Source of the DNA: Chitinimonas koreensis
Lineage (GTDB): Bacteria; Pseudomonadota; Gammaproteobacteria; Burkholderiales; Chitinimonadaceae
NCBI RefSeq assembly: GCF_014353015.1
Contig: NZ_CP060704.1
Span: 1,389,001-1,453,000, forward strand
Length of the DNA: 64,000 nucleotides
Direction of reading: 5' to 3'
Shown here: piece after piece, positions 1-9,814 of the stretch
Layout of the letters: the number at the start of each line of letters is the position of its first letter
Numbering within the stretch: the stretch's first letter is position 1
Made by a program: the position numbers and the translations under genes
Notes under the pieces: model-generated
What the model was told of the DNA's origin: nothing
The model's database searches: none
Seen by the model: the letters and a program-made list of their open reading frames with translations, nothing else

Positions 1-448
1 CGCGGTCGTAGACGATGGCGGCGTCGAAGCCCTCGCGGGCGAAGTCGACGCGCTGGAATTCAGCCGTGCTGATGCGGATCTCGATGTCCGGATGGGCCTT
101 CTGGAAGCCCGGCAGGCGCGGCAGGAACCAGCGCAGCGCCAGCGTCGGCAATAGCTTGAGCTGCAGGCCGGCGCCGCGGCCGCGCAGCCGCTCGATGGTG
201 GTGCCCAGGTGGTCGAGCGCCAGGTCGACCGCCGCCAGCAATTCCTGCCCCGCCTCGGTCGGCGTCACGCCGCGCGCCTGGCGCTGGAACAGGGCCAGAC
301 CCAGCGCGGCCTCGAGCTGCTGGATCTGCCGGCTCACCGCGCCCTGGGTCAGGTAGAGCCGTTCGGCGGCGCGGCTGACGCTGCCTTCGTGGGCGACCGC
401 GGCGAAGCTGCGCAAGAGGTCGAGCGGCGGAAGCCGGCCGGTGCTCAT
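1..448 (-). CDS. LysR-family transcriptional regulator, partial
   Basis: The N-terminal about 149 residues of a LysR-type regulator; the rest lies beyond the left edge. The minus-strand protein begins MSTGRLPPLDLLRSFAAVAH, and the winged helix-turn-helix follows within residues 10-65 (SVSRAAERLYLTQGAVSRQI, then LEAALGLALFQR). The start of the effector-binding domain is also present. The wording of the HTH resembles the GcvA/AmpR branch. The ATG at 448 is used because the ATG five bases upstream is closed by a stop after two codons. It diverges from the periplasmic binding-protein gene at 609, so that gene is the likely target (inference from the usual LysR arrangement). The effector is unknown. 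Confidence 0.9.
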   Translation of the reverse strand, partial: MSTGRLPPLDLLRSFAAVAHEGSVSRAAERLYLTQGAVSRQIQQLEAALGLALFQRQARGVTPTEAGQELLAAVDLALDHLGTTIERLRGRGAGLQLKLLPTLALRWFLPRLPGFQKAHPDIEIRISTAEFQRVDFAREGFDAAIVYDR

Positions 449-473
449 CTCATATTCCCTGTGTGCATGTTTC

Positions 474-499
474 GCATGATTATATTTCGATGGTCATGC
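474..499. promoter_or_regulatory. Candidate LysR operator in divergent spacer
   Basis: The 160-bp spacer between the divergent LysR and binding-protein genes holds the interrupted dyad GCATGA-N14-TCATGC (474-479 and 494-499) in an AT-richer stretch. The position between divergent starts suits a LysR-type site. No binding evidence exists. Confidence 0.4.
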
Positions 500-608
500 C
501 GTATCGCGCTGGTTAATTTCGGTCGATCGAACCAGGCCATGGCGGTCCCGCCCGTACTGGCCTTCGTTCGATCCCATTCCACGCATGCATATTACACAGG
601 GGTGTGAC

Positions 609-1400
609 ATGAAGGCCTTTTCCCGTATCGCCGCGTCGGTGGCCAACCTGGCGGCGAGCCTGCTGATGCTGCAGGCGGCGCATGCCGCCGACGCCAAGCC
701 GCTGCGCATCGGCATCGATCCGACGTTCAAGCCGTTCACCTACAAGCTGCCCGACGGCACGCCGACCGGCTTCGACATCGAGATCGCCCAGGCGCTGTGC
801 ACCGAGATCAAGCGCAGCTGCAGCTTCGTCGAGAGCGACTGGGACGGCATCATCGTGGCGCTGAACGCCCGCAAGTTCGACGCCATCATCTCGTCGATGG
901 ACATCACCGAGGAACGCAAGCGCGCGGTCGACTTCACCAACAAGTACTACAAGGTGCCGTCGCGGTTGATCTTCCCGGCCGGCCAGGCCGTCTCGGGTAC
1001 CAATGAGAGCCTCAAGGGCAAGCGCATCGGCGTGCTGCGCGGCTCGACCGAGGAGCGCTACGCCAAGGCCGAATACGCGCCGGCCGGCGCCGTGGTGGTC
1101 GACTACGCGACGCAGAACGATGCCTTCCTCGACCTCAAGGCCGGCCGCATCGACGGTACCCTGGTCAACGTGGTGGTCGGCCAGTCCGATTTCCTCAAGA
1201 CCGCCGCCGGCCAGGGTTTCCGCTTCGTCGGCCCCGAGCGCGGCGACGAGAAGTACTGGGGCGTCGGCGCCGGCATCGCGGTGCGCAAGGGCGATGCGCT
1301 GCGGGCCGAGCTCGACCGCGCGCTGGTGGCGATCCGCGCCGATGGCCGCTACAAGCGCATCCAGGACAAGTATTTCGACTTCGACGTCTACGGTCGTTGA
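609..1400 (+). CDS. Amino-acid ABC transporter periplasmic substrate-binding protein
   Basis: A 263-residue family 3 solute-binding protein, the periplasmic receptor for polar amino acids of the lysine/arginine/ornithine/histidine type. Residues 1-26 form a Sec signal peptide ending in HAA-like cleavage (QAAHA then ADAKPL). The mature protein opens LRIGIDPTFKPFTYKLPDG and carries GFDIEIAQALC, the family signature region. The ATG at 609 is preferred over the in-frame ATG at 585 because AGGGG lies 7 bases upstream and the signal peptide begins there. No permease or ATPase gene follows; the next gene, 8 bases on, is a racemase-like PLP enzyme. That pairing suggests uptake of a basic amino acid, possibly ornithine, but the ligand is not proven. 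Confidence 0.88.
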   Translation: MKAFSRIAASVANLAASLLMLQAAHAADAKPLRIGIDPTFKPFTYKLPDGTPTGFDIEIAQALCTEIKRSCSFVESDWDGIIVALNARKFDAIISSMDITEERKRAVDFTNKYYKVPSRLIFPAGQAVSGTNESLKGKRIGVLRGSTEERYAKAEYAPAGAVVVDYATQNDAFLDLKAGRIDGTLVNVVVGQSDFLKTAAGQGFRFVGPERGDEKYWGVGAGIAVRKGDALRAELDRALVAIRADGRYKRIQDKYFDFDVYGR

Positions 1401-1408
1401 GGCCGGCC

Positions 1409-2548
1409 ATGTCGATCAGGGTCGGACCGCGCCCGGTCATGGCGATGCCCGGCGCCGCGAACCGCGACGAGGCCTGCCTGGAGATCGACCTGGCGGCCAT
1501 CGAGCGCGGCGCGCGGGCGGTGACCGCGCAGTGCGCCGCTGCCGGCATCGCGGTGGCCGGCGTGACCAAGGTCGCCTGCGGCTCGCCGCAGGTGGCTGGG
1601 GCCATGCTGGCCGGCGGGGTGGCGCAACTGGCCGATGCGCGGCTGGCCAATCTGCGCCGGCTGCGCCAGGCCGGCCTGCGGGGGCCGTTGTGGCTGCTGC
1701 GCGCGCCGTCGCCGGCGCAGGCGGCCGCGGCGGTGGCGCTGGCCGACGTCAGCCTCAATTCGGAACTGGAGACCGTGCGCCGGCTGTCGGCCGAGGCGAC
1801 GGCGCTGGGCCGGCGCCACGACGTGGTGCTGATGATCGAGCTGGGCGACCTGCGCGAGGGTTTGCTGCCGGACCAAGCCTTCGGCTGCGCGCAAGCCGTG
1901 GCGGCGCTGCCCGGCATCCGGCTGCTCGGCGTCGGCGCCAATCTCGGCTGCATCAGCGGCATCCAGCCGACCGCGCGCAACCTGGCGGTGCTGGTCGAGG
2001 TCGCCGGCGACCTCCGCCGCCGGCTCGGCATCGAGCTGCCGATCGTGTCGGGCGGCAATTCGGCCAGCCTGTCGCTGCTCGACGCCGGCTGCCTGCCGGC
2101 CGGCATCAACCACCTGCGCGTCGGTGAGGGCATCCTGCTGCCCGATGCGGCCTTCCTGTCGGTGTTCCGTGGCGCGGCCTACCGCAAGGCGGCCTTCCAG
2201 CTGTCGGCGCCGGTGATCGAGGACCGCATCAAGCCGGCGCGGCCCTATGGCCTGGCCGGCAAGGACGCGTTCGGCCGCATGCCCCGGTTCGACCAGGTGC
2301 CGGATGCGCCGATGCGCCGGCTCTTGCTGGCGATCGGCGAGGAGGACATCCGCCTGGCCGGCCTGCAGCCCGACGACGCAAGGCTGCGGGTGATCGGCGC
2401 CAGCAGCGACCACCTGGTGCTCGACGCCAGCGCGGTCGGGACGGACTACCCGCTCGGCCAGCGGGTGCGCTTCAGCCTCGATTACGGCGCGCTGCTGACG
2501 GCGATGACTTCGCCCTACGTCGAGAAGCGCTACCTCGATCCACGCTGA
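1409..2548 (+). CDS. PLP-dependent amino-acid racemase (alanine/ornithine racemase family)
   Basis: A 379-residue fold-type III PLP enzyme related to alanine racemase and to the ornithine racemase family. EIDLAAIERGARAV near residue 30 matches the family start, and the PLP lysine is in VAGVTKVACGSPQ (about residue 55). IVSGGNSASLSLLDAG and INHLRVGEGILL are typical phosphate-binding and active-site loops. Its length fits ornithine-racemase-like proteins rather than classical Alr. The ATG at 1409 is 8 bases after the stop of the binding-protein gene, so the two are probably co-transcribed. The likely role is interconversion of L- and D- forms of an imported basic amino acid; substrate assignment is inference. 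Confidence 0.8.
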   Translation: MSIRVGPRPVMAMPGAANRDEACLEIDLAAIERGARAVTAQCAAAGIAVAGVTKVACGSPQVAGAMLAGGVAQLADARLANLRRLRQAGLRGPLWLLRAPSPAQAAAAVALADVSLNSELETVRRLSAEATALGRRHDVVLMIELGDLREGLLPDQAFGCAQAVAALPGIRLLGVGANLGCISGIQPTARNLAVLVEVAGDLRRRLGIELPIVSGGNSASLSLLDAGCLPAGINHLRVGEGILLPDAAFLSVFRGAAYRKAAFQLSAPVIEDRIKPARPYGLAGKDAFGRMPRFDQVPDAPMRRLLLAIGEEDIRLAGLQPDDARLRVIGASSDHLVLDASAVGTDYPLGQRVRFSLDYGALLTAMTSPYVEKRYLDPR

Positions 2549-2623
2549 GCGGCCGCCGAGGCGGGCGGCCCGGCGGAATCGGGTAAAATCGGCGCATCGC
2601 CAATCCTGATCGCCGACGCCTTC

Positions 2624-4339
2624 ATGTCCACGTCCCACGCCAGCCCGGCCGCCGAAACCGAAATCAAGAATTTCATCCGTACCGTCATCGATGCCGACCT
2701 GGCCTCCGGCAAGCACCCGCGCACCATCACCCGCTTCCCGCCCGAGCCGAACGGCTACCTGCACGTCGGCCACGCCAAGTCGATCTGCCTGAACTTCGGC
2801 ATCAAGGACGACTACAAGGCGCGCGGCTACGCCAGCGAGTGCAATCTGCGCTTCGACGACACCAATCCGGAGAAGGAAGAGGACGAGTACGTGCAGGCCA
2901 TCCAGGCCGACGTGCGCTGGCTCGGCTTCGACTGGGACGGCGGCGTGCGCTACGCCTCCGACTACTTCGAGCGGCTCTACCAGTACGCCGAGGAGCTGAT
3001 CGGCAAGGGCCTGGCCTTCGTCTGCGAGCTCACGCCCGAGCAGATGCGCGAATACCGCGGCGATTTCCAGGTGCCCGGCCGCAACAGCCCGTTCCGCGAC
3101 CGCACTGTGGAGGACAACCTCGACCTGTTCCGCCGCATGCGCGCCGGCGAATTCGCCGACGGCTCGCGCACGCTGCGGCTCAAGATCGACATGGGCTCGC
3201 CCAACCTGAACCTGCGCGATCCGGTGATCTACCGCATCCGCCGCGCCCACCACCATCGCACCGGCGACGCGTGGTGCATCTACCCGATGTACGACTACAC
3301 CCACTGCATCTCCGATGCGCTGGAAGGCATCACCCATTCGCTGTGCACGCTCGAGTTCGAGGATCACCGCCCGTTGTACGACTGGGTGCTCGACAACGTG
3401 ACCATCGGCTGCCATCCGCAGCAGATCGAGTTCTCGCGGCTGGAGCTGCTCTATACCGTCACCTCCAAGCGCAAGCTCAACCAGCTGGTCACCGAGGCGC
3501 TGGTGAACGGCTGGGACGATCCGCGCATGCCCACCGTCAGCGGCATGCGCCGGCGCGGCTACAGCCCGGCCGGCATCCGGCTGTTCGCCGAGCGCTGCGG
3601 CATTTCCAAGACGCCCAACGTGGTCGACCTGTCGGTGCTCGAGGGCGCCGTGCGCGAGACGCTGGAAGCCGAGGCGCCGCGCGTGATGGCGGTGCTCGAT
3701 CCGATCAAGGTGACGCTGACCAACTTCGAGCCCGGCACCACCGGCTCGCGCTCGGCGCCGTTCCATCCGCACCATCCCGAGTTCGGCGAGCGCGAAGTGC
3801 CGATCGCGCGCGAGATCTACATCGAGCGCGACGACTTCGCCGAGGTGCCGCCGCCGGGCTGGCAGCGGCTGACGCCGGGTGGCGAGGTGCGGCTGCGCTA
3901 CAGCTACGTGATCAAGTGCGACGAGGTGGTCAAGGATGCCGACGGTCGCGTGGTCGAGCTCAAGTGTTCGCTCGACCCGGCCACGCTGGGCCAGAACCCG
4001 GTCGGCCGCAAGGTCAAGGGCGTGATCCACTGGCTGAGCGCCGAACACGCGATCGAAGCCGAGGTGCGGCTGTACGAGCGCCTGTTCACGGTCGAGCGGC
4101 CCGACGCGGTGCGCGGCGAGGACGGCCAGTACCTCGACTTCAAGCAGTTCATCAACACCGAATCGCTGCGCGTGGTGACCGGCTACGTCGAGGCCTGCGT
4201 GCGCGACGCGGCGCCGGAGAGCCGCTACCAGTTCGAGCGGCTCGGCTATTTCGTCACCGACCGGCGCGACCATGCCGCCGGCGGACGGCCGGTGTTCAAC
4301 CGGACGGTGGGCCTGAAGGACAGCTGGAGCAAATCATGA
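2624..4339 (+). CDS. glnS: Glutaminyl-tRNA synthetase
   Basis: A class I aminoacyl-tRNA synthetase of 571 residues that charges tRNA-Gln with glutamine in the cytoplasm. The HIGH-type motif is [14 protein letters not shown] (HVGH at residues 47-50) and the KMSKS-type loop is VTSKRKL at about residues 279-285, both in the wording typical of GlnRS rather than GluRS. The C-terminal anticodon-binding beta-barrels follow. Length matches the family. A possible -10 (TAAAAT) sits at 2584. Its stop overlaps the start of the DUF433 gene in an ATGA, so translation of a toxin-antitoxin-like pair may be coupled to this essential gene. Confidence 0.97.
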   Translation: MSTSHASPAAETEIKNFIRTVIDADLASGKHPRTITRFPPEPNGYLHVGHAKSICLNFGIKDDYKARGYASECNLRFDDTNPEKEEDEYVQAIQADVRWLGFDWDGGVRYASDYFERLYQYAEELIGKGLAFVCELTPEQMREYRGDFQVPGRNSPFRDRTVEDNLDLFRRMRAGEFADGSRTLRLKIDMGSPNLNLRDPVIYRIRRAHHHRTGDAWCIYPMYDYTHCISDALEGITHSLCTLEFEDHRPLYDWVLDNVTIGCHPQQIEFSRLELLYTVTSKRKLNQLVTEALVNGWDDPRMPTVSGMRRRGYSPAGIRLFAERCGISKTPNVVDLSVLEGAVRETLEAEAPRVMAVLDPIKVTLTNFEPGTTGSRSAPFHPHHPEFGEREVPIAREIYIERDDFAEVPPPGWQRLTPGGEVRLRYSYVIKCDEVVKDADGRVVELKCSLDPATLGQNPVGRKVKGVIHWLSAEHAIEAEVRLYERLFTVERPDAVRGEDGQYLDFKQFINTESLRVVTGYVEACVRDAAPESRYQFERLGYFVTDRRDHAAGGRPVFNRTVGLKDSWSKS

Positions 4340-4569
4340 GTCTTGATCGTACCTTGATGGCCAGGATCACCCAGCGGCCGGGCCAATGCGGTGGCCGTCC
4401 CTGCGTACGCGGCATGCGGATCAGGGTCGCCGACGTGCTGGATATGCTGGCTAACGGCATGGATACCGCCGAGATTCTGATGGACTATCCAGATCTCGAA
4501 GCCGACGATATCCGTGCCTGCTTGGCTTTTGCCGCCAGCCGGCTCGACATTCCACGGCTCGCCGCATGA
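4336..4569 (+). CDS. DUF433 family protein, likely antitoxin
   Basis: A 77-residue protein beginning [20 protein letters not shown], with the DUF433 pattern of a short beta-wing ([19 protein letters not shown]) followed by a helix-turn-helix ([20 protein letters not shown], then [17 protein letters not shown]). DUF433 proteins are commonly paired with DUF5615 PIN-like proteins as type II toxin-antitoxin systems, and that partner follows here with an ATGA overlap at 4566. The start also overlaps the glnS stop (ATGA at 4336). The HTH part probably binds its own operator in the usual model, but no separate promoter is obvious, so expression may depend on glnS. Confidence 0.85.
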   Translation: MSLDRTLMARITQRPGQCGGRPCVRGMRIRVADVLDMLANGMDTAEILMDYPDLEADDIRACLAFAASRLDIPRLAA

Positions 4570-4916
4570 TCCTCTGGCTCGATGCCCAGTTGCCGCCGGT
4601 CCTGGCCGCGTGGTTGACCGAAACCTTCGGCTTGTCGGCCTACGCGCTGCGTGATCTGGGGTTACGCGATGCAACGGACCTCGAAATTTTCGCCGAGGCG
4701 CGGCAGGCCGGGGCTATCTTGTTGTCCAAGGACAGCGACTTCGCAGATTTGGTGACTCGCTTAGGACCACCGCCCCAACTGCTGTGGTTGACCTGCGGCA
4801 ATACCAGCAATCGTTCGCTGTGCAGCCTGCTCAGCGCGACTTTGGGCGAGGCCTTGAGCCTGCTCGAACAAGGTATGCCGATCGTCGAGATCGATGGTCG
4901 GGAGAGTTCGCCTTGA
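4566..4916 (+). CDS. DUF5615 PIN-like protein, likely toxin
   Basis: A 116-residue PIN-like fold protein. [17 protein letters not shown] supplies the first acidic residue (D6), GLRDATDLEIFAEAR the middle acidic cluster, and AILLSKDSDFADL the third, a layout typical of DUF5615/Mut7-C-type nucleases. Its gene overlaps that of the DUF433 partner by 4 bases and that of the HD protein by one base (TGATG at 4914-4918). The pair is best read as a toxin-antitoxin module with the toxin as a predicted RNase. Activity has to be inferred from family membership. An ordinary regulatory or DNA-repair role cannot be ruled out. Confidence 0.82.
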   Translation: MILWLDAQLPPVLAAWLTETFGLSAYALRDLGLRDATDLEIFAEARQAGAILLSKDSDFADLVTRLGPPPQLLWLTCGNTSNRSLCSLLSATLGEALSLLEQGMPIVEIDGRESSP

Positions 4917-5497
4917 TGACCCCGCTCGCCGACCAACTCGCCTTCCTGCTCGAACTCGACAAGCTCAAGGCCGTGCTGCGCCGCACCCGGCCGGTCGGGC
5001 TCGAGCGCTACGAGAACAGCGCCGAGCACAGCTGGCACGTGGCGCTGATGGCCATGCTGCTGGCCGAGCACGCCGAGCCGGCGGTCGACGTGAACCGGGT
5101 GGTCAAGCTGCTGCTGGTGCACGACATCGTCGAAATCGACGCCGACGACACCTTCCTCTACGACGAGGCCGGCGCCGCGGCCAAGGCGATCAAGGAGGTC
5201 GCCGCGGCCGAGCGGCTGTTCGGCCTGCTGCCGCCGGCCCAGCGCGACGAGTTCATGGCGCTGTGGCGCGAATACGAGGACCGCGCGACGCCGGAAGGCC
5301 GCTTCGCCTACGCCTGCGACCGGCTGCTGCCGATGCTGCAGAACCTGGCCAACGACGGCATCGGCTGGCGCGAGAACGCGGTGCGCTTCGAGCAGGTGAT
5401 CCGCAAGAACCTGCCGATCGACGACGCCGCGCCGGCGCTGTGGCAATACGTGCTGCCGCGCCTGGAGGCCGCCCGCGAAGCGGGCTGGCTCGGCTGA
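4916..5497 (+). CDS. HD-domain phosphohydrolase (YfbR/HDDC2-like)
   Basis: A 193-residue HD-superfamily metal-dependent phosphohydrolase. The metal ligands are visible as RYENSAEHSWHVAL (H), LLLVHDIVEIDADDTFLY (HD) and FAYACDRLLPMLQN (D), in the spacing of the YfbR/HDDC2 group, whose known members are 5'-deoxynucleotidases. This would make it a nucleotide-pool enzyme, though the exact substrate is not readable. The ATG at 4916 overlaps the upstream stop, making it the fourth gene of an overlapping series that starts at glnS. It ends just before the promoter of the Phd/PIN module. Confidence 0.85.
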   Translation: MTPLADQLAFLLELDKLKAVLRRTRPVGLERYENSAEHSWHVALMAMLLAEHAEPAVDVNRVVKLLLVHDIVEIDADDTFLYDEAGAAAKAIKEVAAAERLFGLLPPAQRDEFMALWREYEDRATPEGRFAYACDRLLPMLQNLANDGIGWRENAVRFEQVIRKNLPIDDAAPALWQYVLPRLEAAREAGWLG

Positions 5498-5507
5498 AGA
5501 CCGGCGT

Positions 5508-5538
5508 TATAATCTGATCTAGCTAATCTAGCTAGGAG
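5508..5538 (+). promoter_or_regulatory. Promoter and direct-repeat operator of Phd/PIN module
   Basis: A perfect -10 hexamer TATAAT lies at 5508-5513. It is followed at once by two exact tandem copies of ATCTAGCTA (5517-5525, 5526-5534) and then a GGAG ribosome-binding site (5535-5538), 6 bases before the antitoxin ATG. Each repeat contains the palindrome TAGCTA. The arrangement fits an autoregulated antitoxin operator; no good -35 is visible. Confidence 0.65.
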
Positions 5539-5544
5539 TCTCCC

Positions 5545-5784
5545 ATGCTGACCGCCAATATGCACGACGCCAAGTCGCAGCTCTCCAACCTGGTCGAGCG
5601 CGCGCTGGCCGGCGAAGAAGTGCTGATCGCCCGCAACGGCCGCGCCGTGGTGCGCCTGGTGCCGGTGGAGCAGATCGGGCCCCGGCGCGTCGGCGGCCGG
5701 CTCAAGGGCCGCATCGCGATCGCCGAGGATTTCGACGCGCCGCTGTCCGACGAGGTGCTGCGCGGCTTTCTGGGCGGCGATTGA
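5545..5784 (+). CDS. Type II antitoxin, Phd/YefM family
   Basis: A 79-residue antitoxin starting MLTANMHDAKSQLSNLVERA, then LAGEEVLIARNGRAVVRLVP, the classic Phd/YefM N-terminal DNA-binding fold. The C-terminal tail (about residues 50-79, LKGRIAIAEDFDAPLSDEVL) is the usual toxin-neutralising segment. It has its own -10 and repeat operator immediately upstream. The stop overlaps the toxin ATG by one base (TGATG at 5782-5786), giving translational coupling. It binds and silences the PIN toxin and probably represses its own promoter, as known for the family. Confidence 0.9.
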   Translation: MLTANMHDAKSQLSNLVERALAGEEVLIARNGRAVVRLVPVEQIGPRRVGGRLKGRIAIAEDFDAPLSDEVLRGFLGGD

Positions 5785-6164
5785 TGCGCCTGTTGCTCGA
5801 TACCCACGTATTGCTGTGGTGGCTGGCCGATCCGGAGCGTCTCGGCCAGGCTGCCTACGCCGCCATCGCCGATCCGGCGCACGAAATCTGGGTCAGCGCC
5901 GCCAGCGGTTGGGAAATCGCCATCAAGCAGGCGCTGGGCAAGCTGTCCGGTCCGGTCGACCTTCCCGCCGAGCTGGCGGTCGAGGGCTTCCGGGCGCTGG
6001 CGATCGATTTCCGCCATACCGAGGCCGTGCGGGCGTTGCCGCCCCTGCACGGCGATCCGTTCGACCGCATGCTGGTCGCGCAGGCCCGCACCGAAGACCT
6101 GGTGCTGGTCAGCGCCGACGAGCAGTTGCGCCGTTATTCCATTCCCTTGCTGTGGGCCGCCTGA
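5784..6164 (+). CDS. PIN-domain toxin (VapC-like)
   Basis: A 126-residue PIN-domain ribonuclease. [18 protein letters not shown] gives the first acidic residue (D6), [16 protein letters not shown] the conserved second block with its glutamate, and [17 protein letters not shown] with VLVSADEQL the last acidic positions. This PFDR-type motif is typical of the PIN subgroup that pairs with Phd/YefM antitoxins. The TTG three bases earlier is also in frame, but the ATG at 5784 overlaps the antitoxin stop and is preferred. hemE begins 14 bases after its stop. Confidence 0.9.
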   Translation: MRLLLDTHVLLWWLADPERLGQAAYAAIADPAHEIWVSAASGWEIAIKQALGKLSGPVDLPAELAVEGFRALAIDFRHTEAVRALPPLHGDPFDRMLVAQARTEDLVLVSADEQLRRYSIPLLWAA

Positions 6165-6177
6165 GGCGGCGAATGCC

Positions 6178-7242
6178 ATGTCCCCATTGAACAACGACAC
6201 CTTCCTGCGCGCCCTGCTGCGCCAGCCGACCGACTACACCCCGCTGTGGCTGATGCGCCAGGCCGGCCGCTACCTGCCCGAGTACCGCGCCACCCGCGCG
6301 CGCGCCGGCAGCTTCATGGGGCTGTGCACCTCGCCCGACTACGCCACCGAGGTCACGCTGCAGCCGCTCGAGCGCTATCCGCTCGACGCCGCCATCCTGT
6401 TCTCCGACATCCTCACCGTGCCCGATGCGATGGGCCTGGGCCTCTACTTCGCCGAGGGCGAAGGGCCGAAGTTCGAGCGGCCGCTGCGCGACGAGGCCGC
6501 CATCCGCGCGCTGGCGGTGCCCGACATGGCCGAGCTGCAATACGTGTTCGACGCGGTCGCCTCGATCCGCCGCGCGCTCGACGGCCGGGTGCCGCTGATC
6601 GGCTTCTCGGGCAGCCCGTTCACGCTGGCCTGCTACATGATCGAGGGCGGCGGCTCGGACACCTTCAGCCGGGTCAAGACGCTGATGTACGACCGGCCCG
6701 AGCTGCTGCACCACATCCTGGCGGTCAACGCCGACACGGTGGCGGCCTACCTGAACCGCCAGATCGCGGCCGGCGCCCAGGCGGTGCAGATCTTCGACAC
6801 CTGGGGCGGCGCGCTGGCCTACGGCAAGTACCAGGAATTCTCGCTGGCCTACATGAAGCGCGTGATCGACCAGCTGGTGCGCGAGCACGACGGCCGCCGT
6901 GTGCCGGTGATCGTGTTCACCAAGGGCGGTGGGCTGTGGCTCGAGGACATCGCCGATTCGGGTTGCGACGCGATCGGGCTCGACTGGACCATGGACCTGG
7001 CCGCCGCGCGCCGCCGCGTCGGCGACCGCGTCGCGCTGCAGGGCAATTTCGACCCCAATGCGCTGTTCGCCCGGCCCGAGGCCATCGAGGCCGAGGTGGG
7101 GCGCCTGCTGGCCAGCTACGGCGCCGGCAGCGGCCATGTGTTCAACCTCGGCCACGGCATCTCGCAGTTCACGCCGCCCGAGCACGTGACCGCCTTGGTC
7201 GACGCGGTCCATCGCCTTTCCCGCGCCTACCATTCCGTTTGA
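6178..7242 (+). CDS. hemE: Uroporphyrinogen decarboxylase
   Basis: A 354-residue cytoplasmic enzyme converting uroporphyrinogen III to coproporphyrinogen III in heme synthesis. The family signature [16 protein letters not shown] appears at about residues 21-36, with the substrate-binding arginines, and [20 protein letters not shown] near residue 140 is the second signature. [16 protein letters not shown] near the C-terminus is conserved. Length is normal. The gene follows the PIN toxin closely and may share its transcript. It is separated from priA by an unusual 394-bp AT-rich spacer. Confidence 0.97.
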   Translation: MSPLNNDTFLRALLRQPTDYTPLWLMRQAGRYLPEYRATRARAGSFMGLCTSPDYATEVTLQPLERYPLDAAILFSDILTVPDAMGLGLYFAEGEGPKFERPLRDEAAIRALAVPDMAELQYVFDAVASIRRALDGRVPLIGFSGSPFTLACYMIEGGGSDTFSRVKTLMYDRPELLHHILAVNADTVAAYLNRQIAAGAQAVQIFDTWGGALAYGKYQEFSLAYMKRVIDQLVREHDGRRVPVIVFTKGGGLWLEDIADSGCDAIGLDWTMDLAAARRRVGDRVALQGNFDPNALFARPEAIEAEVGRLLASYGAGSGHVFNLGHGISQFTPPEHVTALVDAVHRLSRAYHSV

Positions 7243-7261
7243 TCGATCGCACCGTTTTCGT

Positions 7262-7286
7262 GCCTGCCGCCCTCCATTCGGCAGGC
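7262..7286 (+). terminator. Hairpin after hemE
   Basis: Inverted repeat GCCTGCCG / CGGCAGGC with a 9-base loop, 19 bases after the hemE stop. There is no T-tract, so it could be a weak terminator or an mRNA 3'-end stabiliser. Confidence 0.4.
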
Positions 7287-7356
7287 GCGATTGATTCAGC
7301 AAAAACAAGGACTTGCCGGCCGATGTTGAAGTGCGGTCGGCGCTATGGCCGCTAAC

Positions 7357-7569
7357 TTATGCACAGCATTCGGGCGGCAATCGGCAGCCTTGTCAAGCCT
7401 TGACAAAATTCGTGCCATCCCGGTCTTATTTTTCAAGGCATTGATTTTAAAAGAGAAACATTTTTGCCCATTTTTTGGGCAAGCCAGCAAAGCGCTTGTC
7501 GCATCCGGGGTTTAGCCTGTTAACCAAAACTTTCCCACAAAGTTATCCACAGGTTTTGTGGAAAGCGGC
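7357..7569. other. AT-rich region with DnaA-box-like sites (origin-like)
   Basis: The 394-bp hemE-priA spacer (7243-7636) is far more AT-rich than its surroundings. It contains TTATGCACA at 7357-7365 and TTATCCACA at 7543-7551, both exact matches to the DnaA-box consensus TTWTNCACA. The second is flanked by near matches TTTCCCACA (7531-7539) and, on the other strand, TTTCCACAA. Between the two exact boxes is an AT-rich stretch at about 7403-7475 with GGTCTTATTTTTC, which resembles unwinding-element 13-mers, and the small hairpin GCCCA-TTTTT-TGGGC (7466-7480). It may be a replication origin, a DnaA-titration site or a DnaA-controlled priA promoter; sequence alone does not decide. Confidence 0.5.
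7390..7406. promoter_or_regulatory. 17-bp perfect palindrome upstream of priA
   Basis: TTGTCAA-GCC-TTGACAA is a perfect 7-bp-arm dyad at the left end of the AT-rich tract. Its right arm contains TTGACA (7400-7405), a consensus -35, with TCTTAT about 18 bases downstream as a weak -10. It reads as a possible operator overlapping a promoter for priA, some 230 bases upstream of the gene. Confidence 0.4.
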
Positions 7570-7636
7570 GAAAGTCCTGTCGCGACGGGGCTTTAAGCGC
7601 TCCGCACGGCCGCGCAAATTTATCGCTTGACCCCGC

Positions 7637-9814
<2,178 letters not shown>

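Noticed and set aside
1388..4273. A 961-codon open frame on the minus strand opposite the racemase and glnS
   Set aside because: It is a mirror of two certain plus-strand genes, with histidine/arginine/valine-rich composition typical of antisense frames in GC-rich DNA and no domain.
7262..7286. Confident rho-independent terminator for hemE
   Set aside because: Good stem but no T tract; kept only as a low-confidence hairpin.
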